DNA of 64,000 nt from Sinohyriopsis cumingii. Taxonomy: Eukaryota > Mollusca > Bivalvia > Unionida > Unionidae. Positions 10,925 through 18,760 of the stretch are shown here, piece by piece. The notes beneath the pieces are model-generated. The model had not been told where the DNA came from, did not search any database, and saw nothing but the letters and a program-made list of their open reading frames with translations. A program made the position numbers and the translations under genes. The stretch is from positions 141,757,251 to 141,821,250 of the forward strand of contig CM068827.1 of NCBI GenBank assembly GCA_028554795.2. The letters run 5' to 3'. Position 1 is the first letter of the stretch. Every line of letters begins with the position of its first letter.

Positions 10925-11053
10925 ATGGCAAGAACAAAACAGAAGTCCACAGGAGGAACGGCTCCAAGGAAACATTTAGCATCCAAGGCTGCTCGTAAGA
11001 GCGCAAAACGTCTACAATTAATTAGGATCAGAATCATTGACATTATAAAGTAA
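10925..11053 (+). CDS. Short ORF beginning with a histone H3-like N-terminal tail
   Basis: 42 codons. Residues 1-27 read MARTKQKSTGGTAPRKHLAS then KAARKSA, which is the histone H3 tail with Thr-Ala-Arg (positions 6-8) removed, Lys14 changed to Thr and a few conservative changes. The Lys4 context (ARTKQ), the KSTGG block and the Lys27 context (AARKSA) are kept. After residue 27 the sequence departs from H3 and ends in an Ile-rich run and TAA, so there is no histone fold. A TATA box lies 80 bp upstream; no histone stem-loop follows. It may be a truncated H3 pseudogene picked up by a repeat, or a tail mimic. Confidence 0.5.
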   Translation: MARTKQKSTGGTAPRKHLASKAARKSAKRLQLIRIRIIDIIK

Positions 11054-11143
11054 AATTAATAATAATTTATACAAGTGAAATAGAAAATACAAGAAGTGAA
11101 CAGTATTCACGTGACAAGGACAAAGCAAGGAAAGCAAGAAAAT

Positions 11144-12585
11144 ATGGCGTCAGCATACAAGGAGTTAAGAAGGCTGGAGACATTTTTTTAGATAAAGAGA
11201 GTGGAAACAGAAGAGGTATCTTTTCTTGAATGTGTATACAAAGAAGGAACCCAAAAACTTGATATGTCAACAACACCATGGGACAGAATGCCTTCAACAT
11301 CAACAGTGATGATTGCACTGAAACAACTAAATCCAGACTATATGAATCAAACGTATTCAGTAAGTAGCAATGGATACAAAGGCTACATTCTACGCCCACG
11401 AGAAAATAAGCCGATAATACCAAACGGCGAAATTCATATCATGGGGGAAAGAGATTTAATCATACCTTTGGAAATACCACTAGAAGCAACAGTGGAAAAC
11501 TTCGAGACTAAATTTTGTGATACAAGTTGAATCATTCAGACTAACAACCATCCCAAAAATATCCATATACAACTGGATTAGAATTTTTGAAATTGAGAAA
11601 AGCAAAATGCGAGAGATGAAAAGGGCATTTTACCTCACCGGTTTTCAACTAAGTTATGGTACAAAGGCTGTATTCACCAAAGAACATGCAACAGGTGTGA
11701 GAAAACGGGCCACACTCCACACAAATGCCCAGACAATTAGGAGTTTCAAGCAGGGACAAGGGCAAATGAACAAAAGAAACAAACCTATGTAGTGACAGCC
11801 GAAATAACACCAAAAACAAACCAACAGGAAGAGAAGATGGAACAACAACAAAACAACGTATACACCAGAGTAATCAAGAAGAGACTCAAGCGGCGATAAG
11901 CGATGAACAAAACAAACAAATACATGTTGGGACCGCAAGTATCTTCCCAAAAACGAAAACCCAGGAAGAACAACAAAACAACAACAACAATTCCATCAGG
12001 GGAAAAAACAAACGACAAAAAAGAAGGAAATCCAGACTCTAAACAACAGAAGAAAGAGACACAACAACAACTATCTAGAAAAAACAAATTCAACAACAAT
12101 AGGAGAAACAAGATCCCGAGACGGGGAAACAAAAACAACAAAGGCAACAAGAGAAAGAATGTCCAAAGCAACCCCAAAGTAAAAAACAACAGCAAGAACT
12201 AGGACAAAAGACAACCCCAAAACCAGAGATGGCAAAACAGAAACAACAGCAAAAACAAAAGGGAGAAATAACAACCAAAGTGTCCAACACAAAACAAGAA
12301 CAAAAAGGAGCAACTTCAGTTAACATAGAACAGGAAATCTAAAACAGAAAGAACAAAAATGAAACCAACAAGACAAACCAAAAGAAAAACAGTAAAAGAA
12401 ACCGAAAAACCGGAATAGTATCATCAGCAAAGACCGAATTAAGAGAACTAGCAGAATTATCCCCGACAGAAGAGGGAACAAAAGAAATGGAACTAGAAAG
12501 AAATATTAGAAGAAGAGAAAAAAGAAGACTAAAGAGACAAGAAGAAAGATGGAAACATACTTGCTGGACTATGATGAATGCTTAA
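11144..12585 (+). pseudogene. Decayed Gag/ORF1-like region with a CCHC zinc knuckle
   Basis: Protein-like sequence in shifting frames: 11201-11530 (ending in a TGA at 11528), then a different frame, then the knuckle. The knuckle at 11687-11728 reads CNRCEKTGHTPHKC, a C-x2-C-x4-H-x4-C motif typical of Gag or LINE ORF1 proteins. An A-rich, Lys/Gln/Asn-rich tail follows to about 12585 with several stops. No reverse transcriptase belongs to it in the window. Family unknown. Confidence 0.5.
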
Positions 12586-12823
12586 AGTAAAATACTGCAT
12601 AATATCAAGAAGAAAAAAATAAATACAATATATAGTTTTTTTATAGTCATAAATATATATAATTTATATGCAATGAATAAATAAAACATTTACAAAAAAT
12701 CAAGCCATGGCACACATACCTCTAAGAGGTAATTACAAGTAGGTCAGGAGGGCCTCCCTAACTGGTCTGGAATATCAAAAAGGTGAGAGCACCCTGCAAA
12801 AATAAAATAAATAAAAAGAATAC

Positions 12824-12925
12824 CTTTCCCTAGGAGTAATTAAACAGCCTGCTGTGCAGGCATAAAACAGTGGCACGTGCACTGTTATGCAAAAACCACT
12901 ATAATTCAACCACAGGAATCTGACG
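12824..12925 (+). repeat. Direct repeat, right member
   Basis: Partner of 10451-10565. It also contains an internal near-palindrome (GTGGCACGTGCACTG). It lies 240 bp after the end of the CCHC-knuckle region. Confidence 0.45.
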
Positions 12926-13227
12926 TTTTATCAATAAAGTACGGTGAAATATCTGACAACATGAAATCACCTTATCGATAATAAATGAACACAAGGAGTG
13001 CAAGCTTAACCACAACCCTTCGCTCGATTCGACATTTTTCACGCGTCTTTTATCGCTTCATAATCGCAAGAAGTCTGAAAAACTACACATATACATTCAA
13101 AAGACAGTGACGTACCAACGCATAACTCTCGGACGACCATCGCATGAATCCAATCTGGCGAATTAACCTTTATTTTCACCATTACGGTCACAAACCCTTT
13201 CCATTAGAATCTACCAGACGGGTATGA
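12926..13227. other. No recognisable gene
   Basis: Non-coding sequence between the direct repeat and the Penelope-flanking repeats. I see no long frame, RNA gene or repeat in it. Confidence 0.5.
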
Positions 13228-13375
13228 GGAGAACTCGCCCCATGCAGAACTCGCTCTGGGAGAACACGCCCCATGGAGAACTCGTCCTGGGAGAACTCGC
13301 CCCAACATATCTGGAGAAGTCGCCCCAGAGTGGTTGGAGAAGTCGCCCCACTTGGTTGAAGTCACCCCAAAACTT
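13228..13375 (+). repeat. Short-period repeats, left inverted arm around the Penelope remnant
   Basis: Tandem variants of GGAGAACTCGCCCCATG, moving to GGAGAAGTCGCCCCA. The same series, reverse-complemented, lies at 15466-15605. The two arms enclose the Penelope-like reverse transcriptase and a SINE, which fits the inverted terminal structures known for some Penelope elements. Confidence 0.6.
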
Positions 13376-13469
13376 GTCACCCAAATAACCTTTTTATAAC
13401 AGAATTAAATCATCCTTTACGTGATTCATATTTAGATTTTTATTGATACGTGATCACAAAAGAGATATT

Positions 13470-15000
13470 AACTGGTAATCATAAAAAGCAATATCATAGT
13501 AATATTTCTAAGGACAAAATTAAGTCTTTATAAAATCTAATGAATGACAACAGTATAGTGATTAAAAAGGATGCTAAGTCAAACACTTTTATTATTATGA
13601 ATCAAGATGACTATGTTAAAGAATTTGAACGTCAATTAAATGATGAAAAATACTACAAACATATTATTGAAGACCCGTCAATAGAAATTAAATAAAAAAT
13701 TTCAACATGCATTAATGAGATCGCTAAAAATAATAATTCCGTATATGAGAAATTTGATATTTTCCCTCTTAACATATGTACACCTCAAAAATAATAATTC
13801 CGTATACGAGGAATTTGATACTTTCCCTCTTAACATACGTACACCTCAAAAATAATAATTCCGTATATGAGGAATTTGATACTTTCCCTCTTAACATACG
13901 TACACCTCAAAAATAATAATTCCGTATATGAGGAATTTGATACTTTCCCTCTTAACATACGTACACCTCAAAAATAATAATTCCGTATATGAGGAATTTG
14001 ATACTTTCCCTCTTAACATACGTACACCTCAAAAATAATAATTCCGTATATGAGGAATTTGATACTTTCCCTCTTAACATACGTACACCTCAAAAATAAT
14101 AATTCCGTATATGAGGAATTTGATACTTTCCCTCTTAACATACGTACACCTCAAAAATAATAATTCCGTATATGAGGAATTTGATACTTTCCCTCTTAAC
14201 ATACGTATACCTCAAAAATAATAATTCCGTAATTGAGAAATTTGATACTTTCCCTCTTAACATACGTACACTTCAATTCTACATATTAACCAAAACTCAT
14301 AAAAATCCTGACCATAATTTACCTTTAAATTATCCAGGACGACCAATCATATCAGGTTATAATTCATATACTGAAAACCTATCCAAATTTATTGATAGTG
14401 TTTTACAACCTTTAATGAAATCACTTCCTTCATACATTAAAGATACCACTGATTTCATTAAAAAGTTGAAGTCTGTTCCACAGCTATCTGATAATTTCAA
14501 TCCTTAGATGTAACATCACTATATACCAACATTCCTCATGCAGATGGTATTGAAGCGTGCAAATATTTTCTTGATAACAATCCTAATAATAGCACACTAT
14601 CTAGTGAAGATCGTTGTAAAATAATAAAACTTATCTTGGAAAATAATTACTGTCAATATAATAATACGAATTACATACAAATAATGGGTACGTAAATGGG
14701 TATTAATATGGCTTCTTCATACTCTTCCCTTTCATGGGTGAATTAGAAAAGGATTTTCTTCAAAACAAAAAGTTTAATCCATCTCTTTGGTTCAGATTTA
14801 TAGATGACATATTTATGAACTGGAAGCATTCAACTGAAGAACTGAAAAAATGTACTGATCGCCTAAATTGTTTTCACCCGACGATTAAATTTACTTATAC
14901 TGCATCTAGTACGCATGTTTCATTTTTAGATGTAAATGTAATCAAAACTTTTGATAAGGCTTTTTCTACAAATATTATTAAAATGTATCTAATGATTTGA
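13470..15000 (+). pseudogene. Penelope-like element reverse transcriptase, disrupted
   Basis: Order of visible blocks: an N-terminal segment (VIKKDAKSNTFIIMNQDDY) near 13555-13625; a stop near 13693; the QFYILTKTHKNP and PGRPIISGYNSYTENLS blocks at about 14275-14390; DVTSLYTNIPHADGIEAC near 14505-14560; the MGTxMGINMASSYSSLFM block broken by a TAG near 14695; the catalytic FRFIDDIF at about 14790-14815; and HVSFLDVNV near 14925. This block order is characteristic of Penelope-like elements. No GIY-YIG endonuclease is seen. A 61-bp tandem expansion at 13735-14275 destroys the frame. Confidence 0.85.
13735..14275 (+). repeat. 61-bp minisatellite, about nine units, inside the RT gene
   Basis: Units of 61 bp, seen from the spacing of CCGTATATGAGGAATTTGAT at 13800, 13861, 13922 and on to 14227. 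Each unit is a copy of one stretch of the Penelope RT coding sequence (NNNSVYEEFDTFPLNI). Since 61 is not a multiple of three, the expansion shifts frame at every unit. Units are nearly identical, so the expansion is recent. Confidence 0.92.
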
Positions 15001-15040
15001 AAAGCAGAGCAAAAGGGACAGATAATACTTATTTTTCGTT

Positions 15041-15327
15041 AAGTGATGTGATGTGGTGTGATGTGATGTGATTTGGATTTTTAACGTAGCTTTAACAATT
15101 TTTCAGTCATATCGCTACGATGTCTGCTATGTGGCAGTTTATAGTGATGTCTAGCACTGGGGCATCATGCCGCAGACATGTAGCACGAAGTCCCACCCAG
15201 TCACATTATCCTGACACCGGGCCGACCAGTCCTAACACTAACCTCTTAATGCTGAGCGTCAAGCGAGGCAGCTATTAGTACCATTTTTTTAAGTCTTTGG
15301 TATGACTCGGCCGGGTTTTCGTTAAGT
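15041..15327 (-). mobile_element. tRNA-derived SINE, copy A, 5' truncated
   Basis: Shares with 41945-42194 the body containing GGGGCATCATGC, CAGTCACATTAT and TCTTTGGTATGACTCGGCCG. On the minus strand it reads from the remnant of the tRNA-like head (near 15320) toward a GATGTGATGTG-type tail at 15041-15073. The A box and most of the B box are missing. Confidence 0.7.
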
Positions 15328-15465
15328 ACAGAAGCGGAGTTGATCAAATGGAAAAGTTGAAAAATTGTAAATGTTATCGATTTAATAAGTTATTAAATTG
15401 AAGAAAAACAGCAATAAATAAAGCCTTAACAACCATGTGGCGACATCTCAGAATTACTATATATG

Positions 15466-15605
15466 ATCCTTGGGGCGTCTTCTCCAGGCAAAGTGGGGCG
15501 ACTTCTCAGACCACCATGGGGCGACTTCTCCTGACACTGGGATGAGTTCTCCCAGGGCGAGATCTCCATGGGGCGAGTTCTCCACTATTCCACCAGACGG
15601 AAGTA
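15466..15605 (-). repeat. Short-period repeats, right inverted arm around the Penelope remnant
   Basis: Reverse complement of the 13228-13375 series (GGGGCGACTTCTC and GGGGCGAGTTCTCC variants). CCAGACGG occurs beside both arms. Confidence 0.6.
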
Positions 15606-15659
15606 GCCCATTTTACCACGGGCTGAATAACATGATGAAAGTAATTTCACAAGATTAAA

Positions 15660-16471
15660 TATTTAGCTTGCTTTTTATTTCTGATTGTATCATTTTATTA
15701 TTTTACATAAATTTCCAGAACAGAAATATGTAAAGTTCGGATAGTAGAAATAACGGTTAATGACGTCATTACACTTCAAAAATTAAAGACCTATGCTGGA
15801 CCCGGTAGATTTAAAAATGTGTTGGATCGACTTTATAGAGGTTGCCACCTGGTAAATTCTGTTATTTGGACTGATGTTTTTTTTTTCTTAACAGAAAATA
15901 AGTGAAGAAGAAAATATGATGCTTAAATGAGAGATGTACTATTTATTATGATGATGATGATATAAAGAAAAAAAAAGAGTAGAAAAGGAGAGTAGCTTAT
16001 ACTTTATACCACTGATAAACCATTGATGATGATGGTGTGTGTGTCTGTGTGTGTGTGTGTGTGTGTGTACATGTGTGTCTGTGAGAGAGAGAGAGTTGTG
16101 ACGGATAAAATCAATACGTAATACGAAACATTCCAATTAATGATGATGCGAGAGAGAACAAAATGATTCTTGTATGATTTACCGATGATGATGATGATGA
16201 TGATGAGAGAGAGAGAGAGAGCAAAGGCAGATGACGAATGAAAAATTTACTTATATTTAGCATTTATGGTAATACTGACGTTAGAGAGGTACAAGTTATT
16301 TACCTGATAATTATACCATTGATGATGATGAGGTGAAAAACATGGTCGTGGTAAAGAAGGCGAGAGAAGAGAAACATGTTTCACTGTTTAATACCTTGCT
16401 CTTGTCAATGATATAAAGATTTGTACCGAAATTGAAATAGTTTATCTAATACCTGAATAATTTCTTTCAAA
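15660..16471. repeat. Non-coding, microsatellite-rich stretch
   Basis: Contains (GT)n at about 16036-16069, GA-rich runs at 16082 and 16206, and several GATGAT runs between 15948 and 16330. No gene seen. The Polinton target duplication follows at 16472. Confidence 0.8.
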
Positions 16472-16477
16472 GGTACA
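16472..16477. repeat. Left target-site duplication of Polinton copy 2 (GGTACA)
   Basis: Perfect 6-bp match to 33501-33506. A 6-bp duplication is characteristic of Polinton/Maverick integrase. Confidence 0.95.
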
Positions 16478-16825
16478 AGTAGTTAAGTGGGGCACTAGAG
16501 CCTCAATGGGAATTAGCATTACAGAGACCCCTGGGTCACTATAGCCTCAATGGAAATTTAACATGGAGAGAAATCGTGGGTCAATATAGCCTCAAGGGGA
16601 ATTTAACATGGGAAATAGTCTTGGGCCACTATAGCCTCAAGGGGAATTGAATATGGGAAAAAAGTATTGGGCCACTATAGCCTCAAGGGAATTGAACATG
16701 GGATTTTTTTTAAAATTTTTTAAAATTTTTTTAAATTTAAATTTAAATATAAAAAAGGGGTAGGCAATTGAAAGGCTATCTCTTTTCGAGAAATATGGCT
16801 GGCCCTGAAAAGGGCCTTTGGGTTT
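16478..16825 (+). repeat. Left terminal inverted repeat of Polinton copy 2
   Basis: 348 bp matching the reverse complement of 33152-33500. The outer part holds five imperfect tandem units of about 40-45 bp with the core CACTATAGCCTCAAGGGGAA. Next comes an A/T tract of TTTAAATTTAAA type, and the inner part holds a histone-type stem-loop and purine-rich element on the minus strand. Confidence 0.95.
16801..16816 (-). terminator. Histone-type 3' stem-loop in left inverted repeat
   Basis: On the minus strand GGCCCTTTTCAGGGCC: a perfect 6-bp stem with TTTC loop, followed by AGCCA and, 13 nt on, GAAAAGAGATAG. It lies 25 bp past the stop of the minus-strand gene at 16841-17080. Confidence 0.85.
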
Positions 16826-16840
16826 ATGTTAATATTAATA

Positions 16841-17080
16841 TTAACATAGATGGCATCTGTCACATCTTCTTCTTCTTCTTCTTCTTAAACTCCTTCTAAC
16901 TGCCGGTCCATACACAAGTACCCTCTTGAGACATCCTTGTCTTTCTATGTAAACTCTCCTCATCCATTGACTAGTATCTGTCCTATCAACAACAGTCCAC
17001 TTGGACCTGACATACATGAGCATGTCCGTCCTAAACATCATGGAAGACACAAGGGTGGATGACTCAACTGTGGTCCACAT
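16841..17080 (-). CDS. Left-end gene: small Arg-rich protein, function unknown
   Basis: 79 codons reading outward toward the left end. The product has a Met/Thr/Val-rich start and a strongly basic tail (RRSLRRRRRRRCDRCHLC) with CxxC and a further Cys. I recognise no family. A TATA box (CTATAAATAAG on the minus strand, near 17125-17136) lies about 50 bp upstream. The transcript would run into the stem-loop at 16801-16816. The Arg run comes from a (TTC)-type repeat in the plus strand at 16866-16886, so the frame may be partly repeat-driven. It is accepted because promoter and terminator bracket it. Confidence 0.5.
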   Translation of the reverse strand: MWTTVESSTLVSSMMFRTDMLMYVRSKWTVVDRTDTSQWMRRVYIERQGCLKRVLVYGPAVRRSLRRRRRRRCDRCHLC

Positions 17081-17245
17081 CTTGAAGCGACGAGAATAGG
17101 TGAATGAATGCAGTGAACTGCGCTTATTTATAGGTACAGGAAGGATTGAAACGGATTGAATTCATTCACCAATCCGAACACGCGTTACAAAATTCAGTCA
17201 GCTCTCATCCAATCCGAAGAGAGCAGTCTGTGACGTCACGTGGTC

Positions 17246-17258
17246 TATATAGATTCGT
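17246..17258 (+). promoter_or_regulatory. TATA box for Gln-rich gene
   Basis: GTGGTCTATATAGATT about 45-50 bp ahead of the ATG at 17300. It lies in the 220-bp gap between this gene and the divergently read minus-strand gene. Confidence 0.55.
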
Positions 17259-17299
17259 TAGCGCTTGTGTGCAGTCAATCTATGCGACAGTGATTCAAC

Positions 17300-17861
17300 A
17301 TGACGGAAACTCAGAAAACGATCCATTGGGGTGCACCAACAGGGGAGACTGCCCAAGGGAACCCGGACTTACTTTCAGAAGAGGTACATTGGGATTTTGT
17401 GGATTTTCTTACCTCGCAAGAATTTGTTCCGGAACCTTCGTTACCTTCTTCATTACCGCAAGTGGAGAATTTTAGACAGAGACAGAAAGAAGAATTGGAG
17501 AAATTTATGCAACGACAAAAGGAAGCGGAACAAGCTTTTCTCCTACAGCAACAGCAACAGCAACAAGAAGAGGTAAGAAAAAAAACAACAGCAACAACAG
17601 CAAGAAGAAGTAGCAGCAAAGAAACAAGAGGGTGAAAATCAAACGGCTACGGTACTGTTGGACATTTTAGCGGAGTTAAGAAGTCTGAAACAAATGTATC
17701 AGACTTCTTTATCACGACCGAAGAGAATACGACCTTCCCGAGCTAAACACGCCAACCCTGTGACTAAGCCTATCGTACCACCCTTAGTGATTTCAACCCA
17801 ATCATCAGAAGCAGGCCTCGGCCGTGGCAAAGGCTTAAGGCAGTTAAAGTTGATTGGTTAA
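17300..17861 (+). CDS. Left-end Gln-rich coiled-coil protein, frameshifted at an A run
   Basis: Starts MTETQKTIHWGAPTGE. A Gln/Glu/Lys-rich helical segment follows (FRQRQKEELEKFMQRQKEAEQ, then a Gln run). The first frame leaves the protein-like path at an 8-A run (17578-17585). Beyond it the neighbouring frame continues the same Gln/Glu composition and runs to TAA at 17859-17861, passing LLDILAELRSLKQMY. A one-base length change in the A run would explain this; an assembly error is equally possible. AGGTAAGA just before the run also looks like a splice donor, but no acceptor is evident. It ends 26 bp before a histone-type stem-loop. Confidence 0.6.
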
Positions 17862-17886
17862 ACTCACCCCTACACCAAAATAAAAA

Positions 17887-17902
17887 GGCCCTTTTCAGGG
17901 CC
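17887..17902 (+). terminator. Histone-type 3' stem-loop after Gln-rich gene
   Basis: AAAAA then GGCCCTTTTCAGGGCC then ACCCACTT. Stem, loop and 3' ACCCA flank fit the metazoan replication-dependent histone signal (GGYYYU-UHUH-ARRRCC-ACCCA). The purine-rich GAAAAGAGATAG starts 12-13 nt downstream, where the U7 snRNA target normally lies. Confidence 0.9.
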
Positions 17903-18099
17903 ACCCACTTCTCTCGAAAAGAGATAGCCTTTCAATTTGCCAATAACTCAAAAATCAACAAAAAAACAAACCATTTTACCCTTATAGTACATGTCTGTGT
18001 ATGAGTGCGTGAGTGTAGCTTCTTATTTTAAAATCAAAACTCAAAGACACTTACCTTATATCATTCATGTATTCTTTTATCCATTTTTTACAATCCAAT

Positions 18100-18626
18100 T
18101 CACAATTCACCAGAGAACAATTTAATTAAAAGTTCATTGACTTCTTCTTTCTCCTTGTTTAGTCTCTCTGTTTTTTGAATTTCTTCACCGTATTCCTCAT
18201 TTTCTTCCCTTCTTCTTTTCTTCTCCTGTTTCTTTGCTTCTTTTAAATAGAATTGTCTTCTTTCTTCCTCTTCTTCCTCTGAAGAATCCCTCTCTTCTTC
18301 CAAGAATCCCTCTCTTCTTCTGAAGAATCCTTCTTTTCTTCTGACTCCTCTTGTTTCTTTTTTGGGCAATCTGGAGACCAATGTCCTTTTTCTTTACAAT
18401 AATAACAGGTATCTTGACTTTTGTCTTTTTTAGCCCCTGTTTTTTTTCTTTTTTTACGGTCTGGACACTCTGAAGACCAATGCTCTTTCTTCTGACAGAT
18501 ATAGCAAGTATCTTGACTTTTATCTCGAAATGAAGGAGAGTAGTCCGTGGGCTGGTCTGAAGAGAATTTTCTAATGACCCCTCGCAAAGCTCTGACGAAA
18601 CGTTCCATCTGGGTAGTCTCTTCCAT
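18100..18626 (-). CDS. Protein with two CCHC zinc knuckles, frameshifted acidic/basic tail
   Basis: Read right to left from an ATG at 18626 (an earlier in-frame start lies before the likely transcription start). Two knuckles are clear, CYICQKKEHWSSEC and CYYCKEKGHWSPDC (C-x2-C-x4-H-x4-C), the second starting 28 residues after the first, implying single-stranded nucleic acid binding. The frame with the knuckles stops at 18243. The adjacent frame from about 18302 to 18100 is a long Glu/Lys/Arg-rich helix ending LIKLFSGEL. A one-base change inside a duplicated AGAGAGGGATTCTT tract near 18300 would link them. CCHC knuckles are typical of Gag proteins and not part of the usual Polinton set. TATA box GTATATAAAAGGG lies 60-70 bp upstream on the minus strand. 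Confidence 0.7.
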
Positions 18627-18660
18627 CGTTGTGCTTGGCTTGAGAGTGAAATGAATAGTG

Positions 18661-18760
18661 AAAGAACAAGACACACACCCTTTTATATACGCTGGTCTGC
18701 CATGACTATAAATTAGTCTATGGTGTTTACACTTGAGTCATTTGACGTTTTGCACTCAAG
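18661..18760. promoter_or_regulatory. Divergent promoter between CCHC gene and polB
   Basis: Minus strand: GTATATAAAAGGG at about 18680-18692 for the CCHC gene. Plus strand: GACTATAAATTAG at 18703-18715 for polB, 46-58 bp before its ATG. Both are good TATA boxes in a 134-bp gap. Confidence 0.7.

Noticed and set aside
11785-12195. Long minus-strand frame rich in Leu, Phe and Val
   Set aside because: It is the complement of an A-rich low-complexity region and has no start context or domain.
13735-14275. Regular repeats that might be read as a CRISPR array
   Set aside because: Units are contiguous 61-bp tandem copies with no variable spacers, in a eukaryotic context, derived from the RT coding sequence.
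17132-17143. GGTACAGGAAGG inside the element equals the right flank at 33501-33512
   Set aside because: A 12-bp match noticed after the fact; it could hint at target choice but is more likely chance. The perfect inverted repeat ends define the element without it.
17574-17581. AG-GTAAGA as a splice donor in the Gln-rich gene
   Set aside because: No acceptor gives a better protein, and the coding composition continues directly past the site in the next frame. An A-run length change is simpler.
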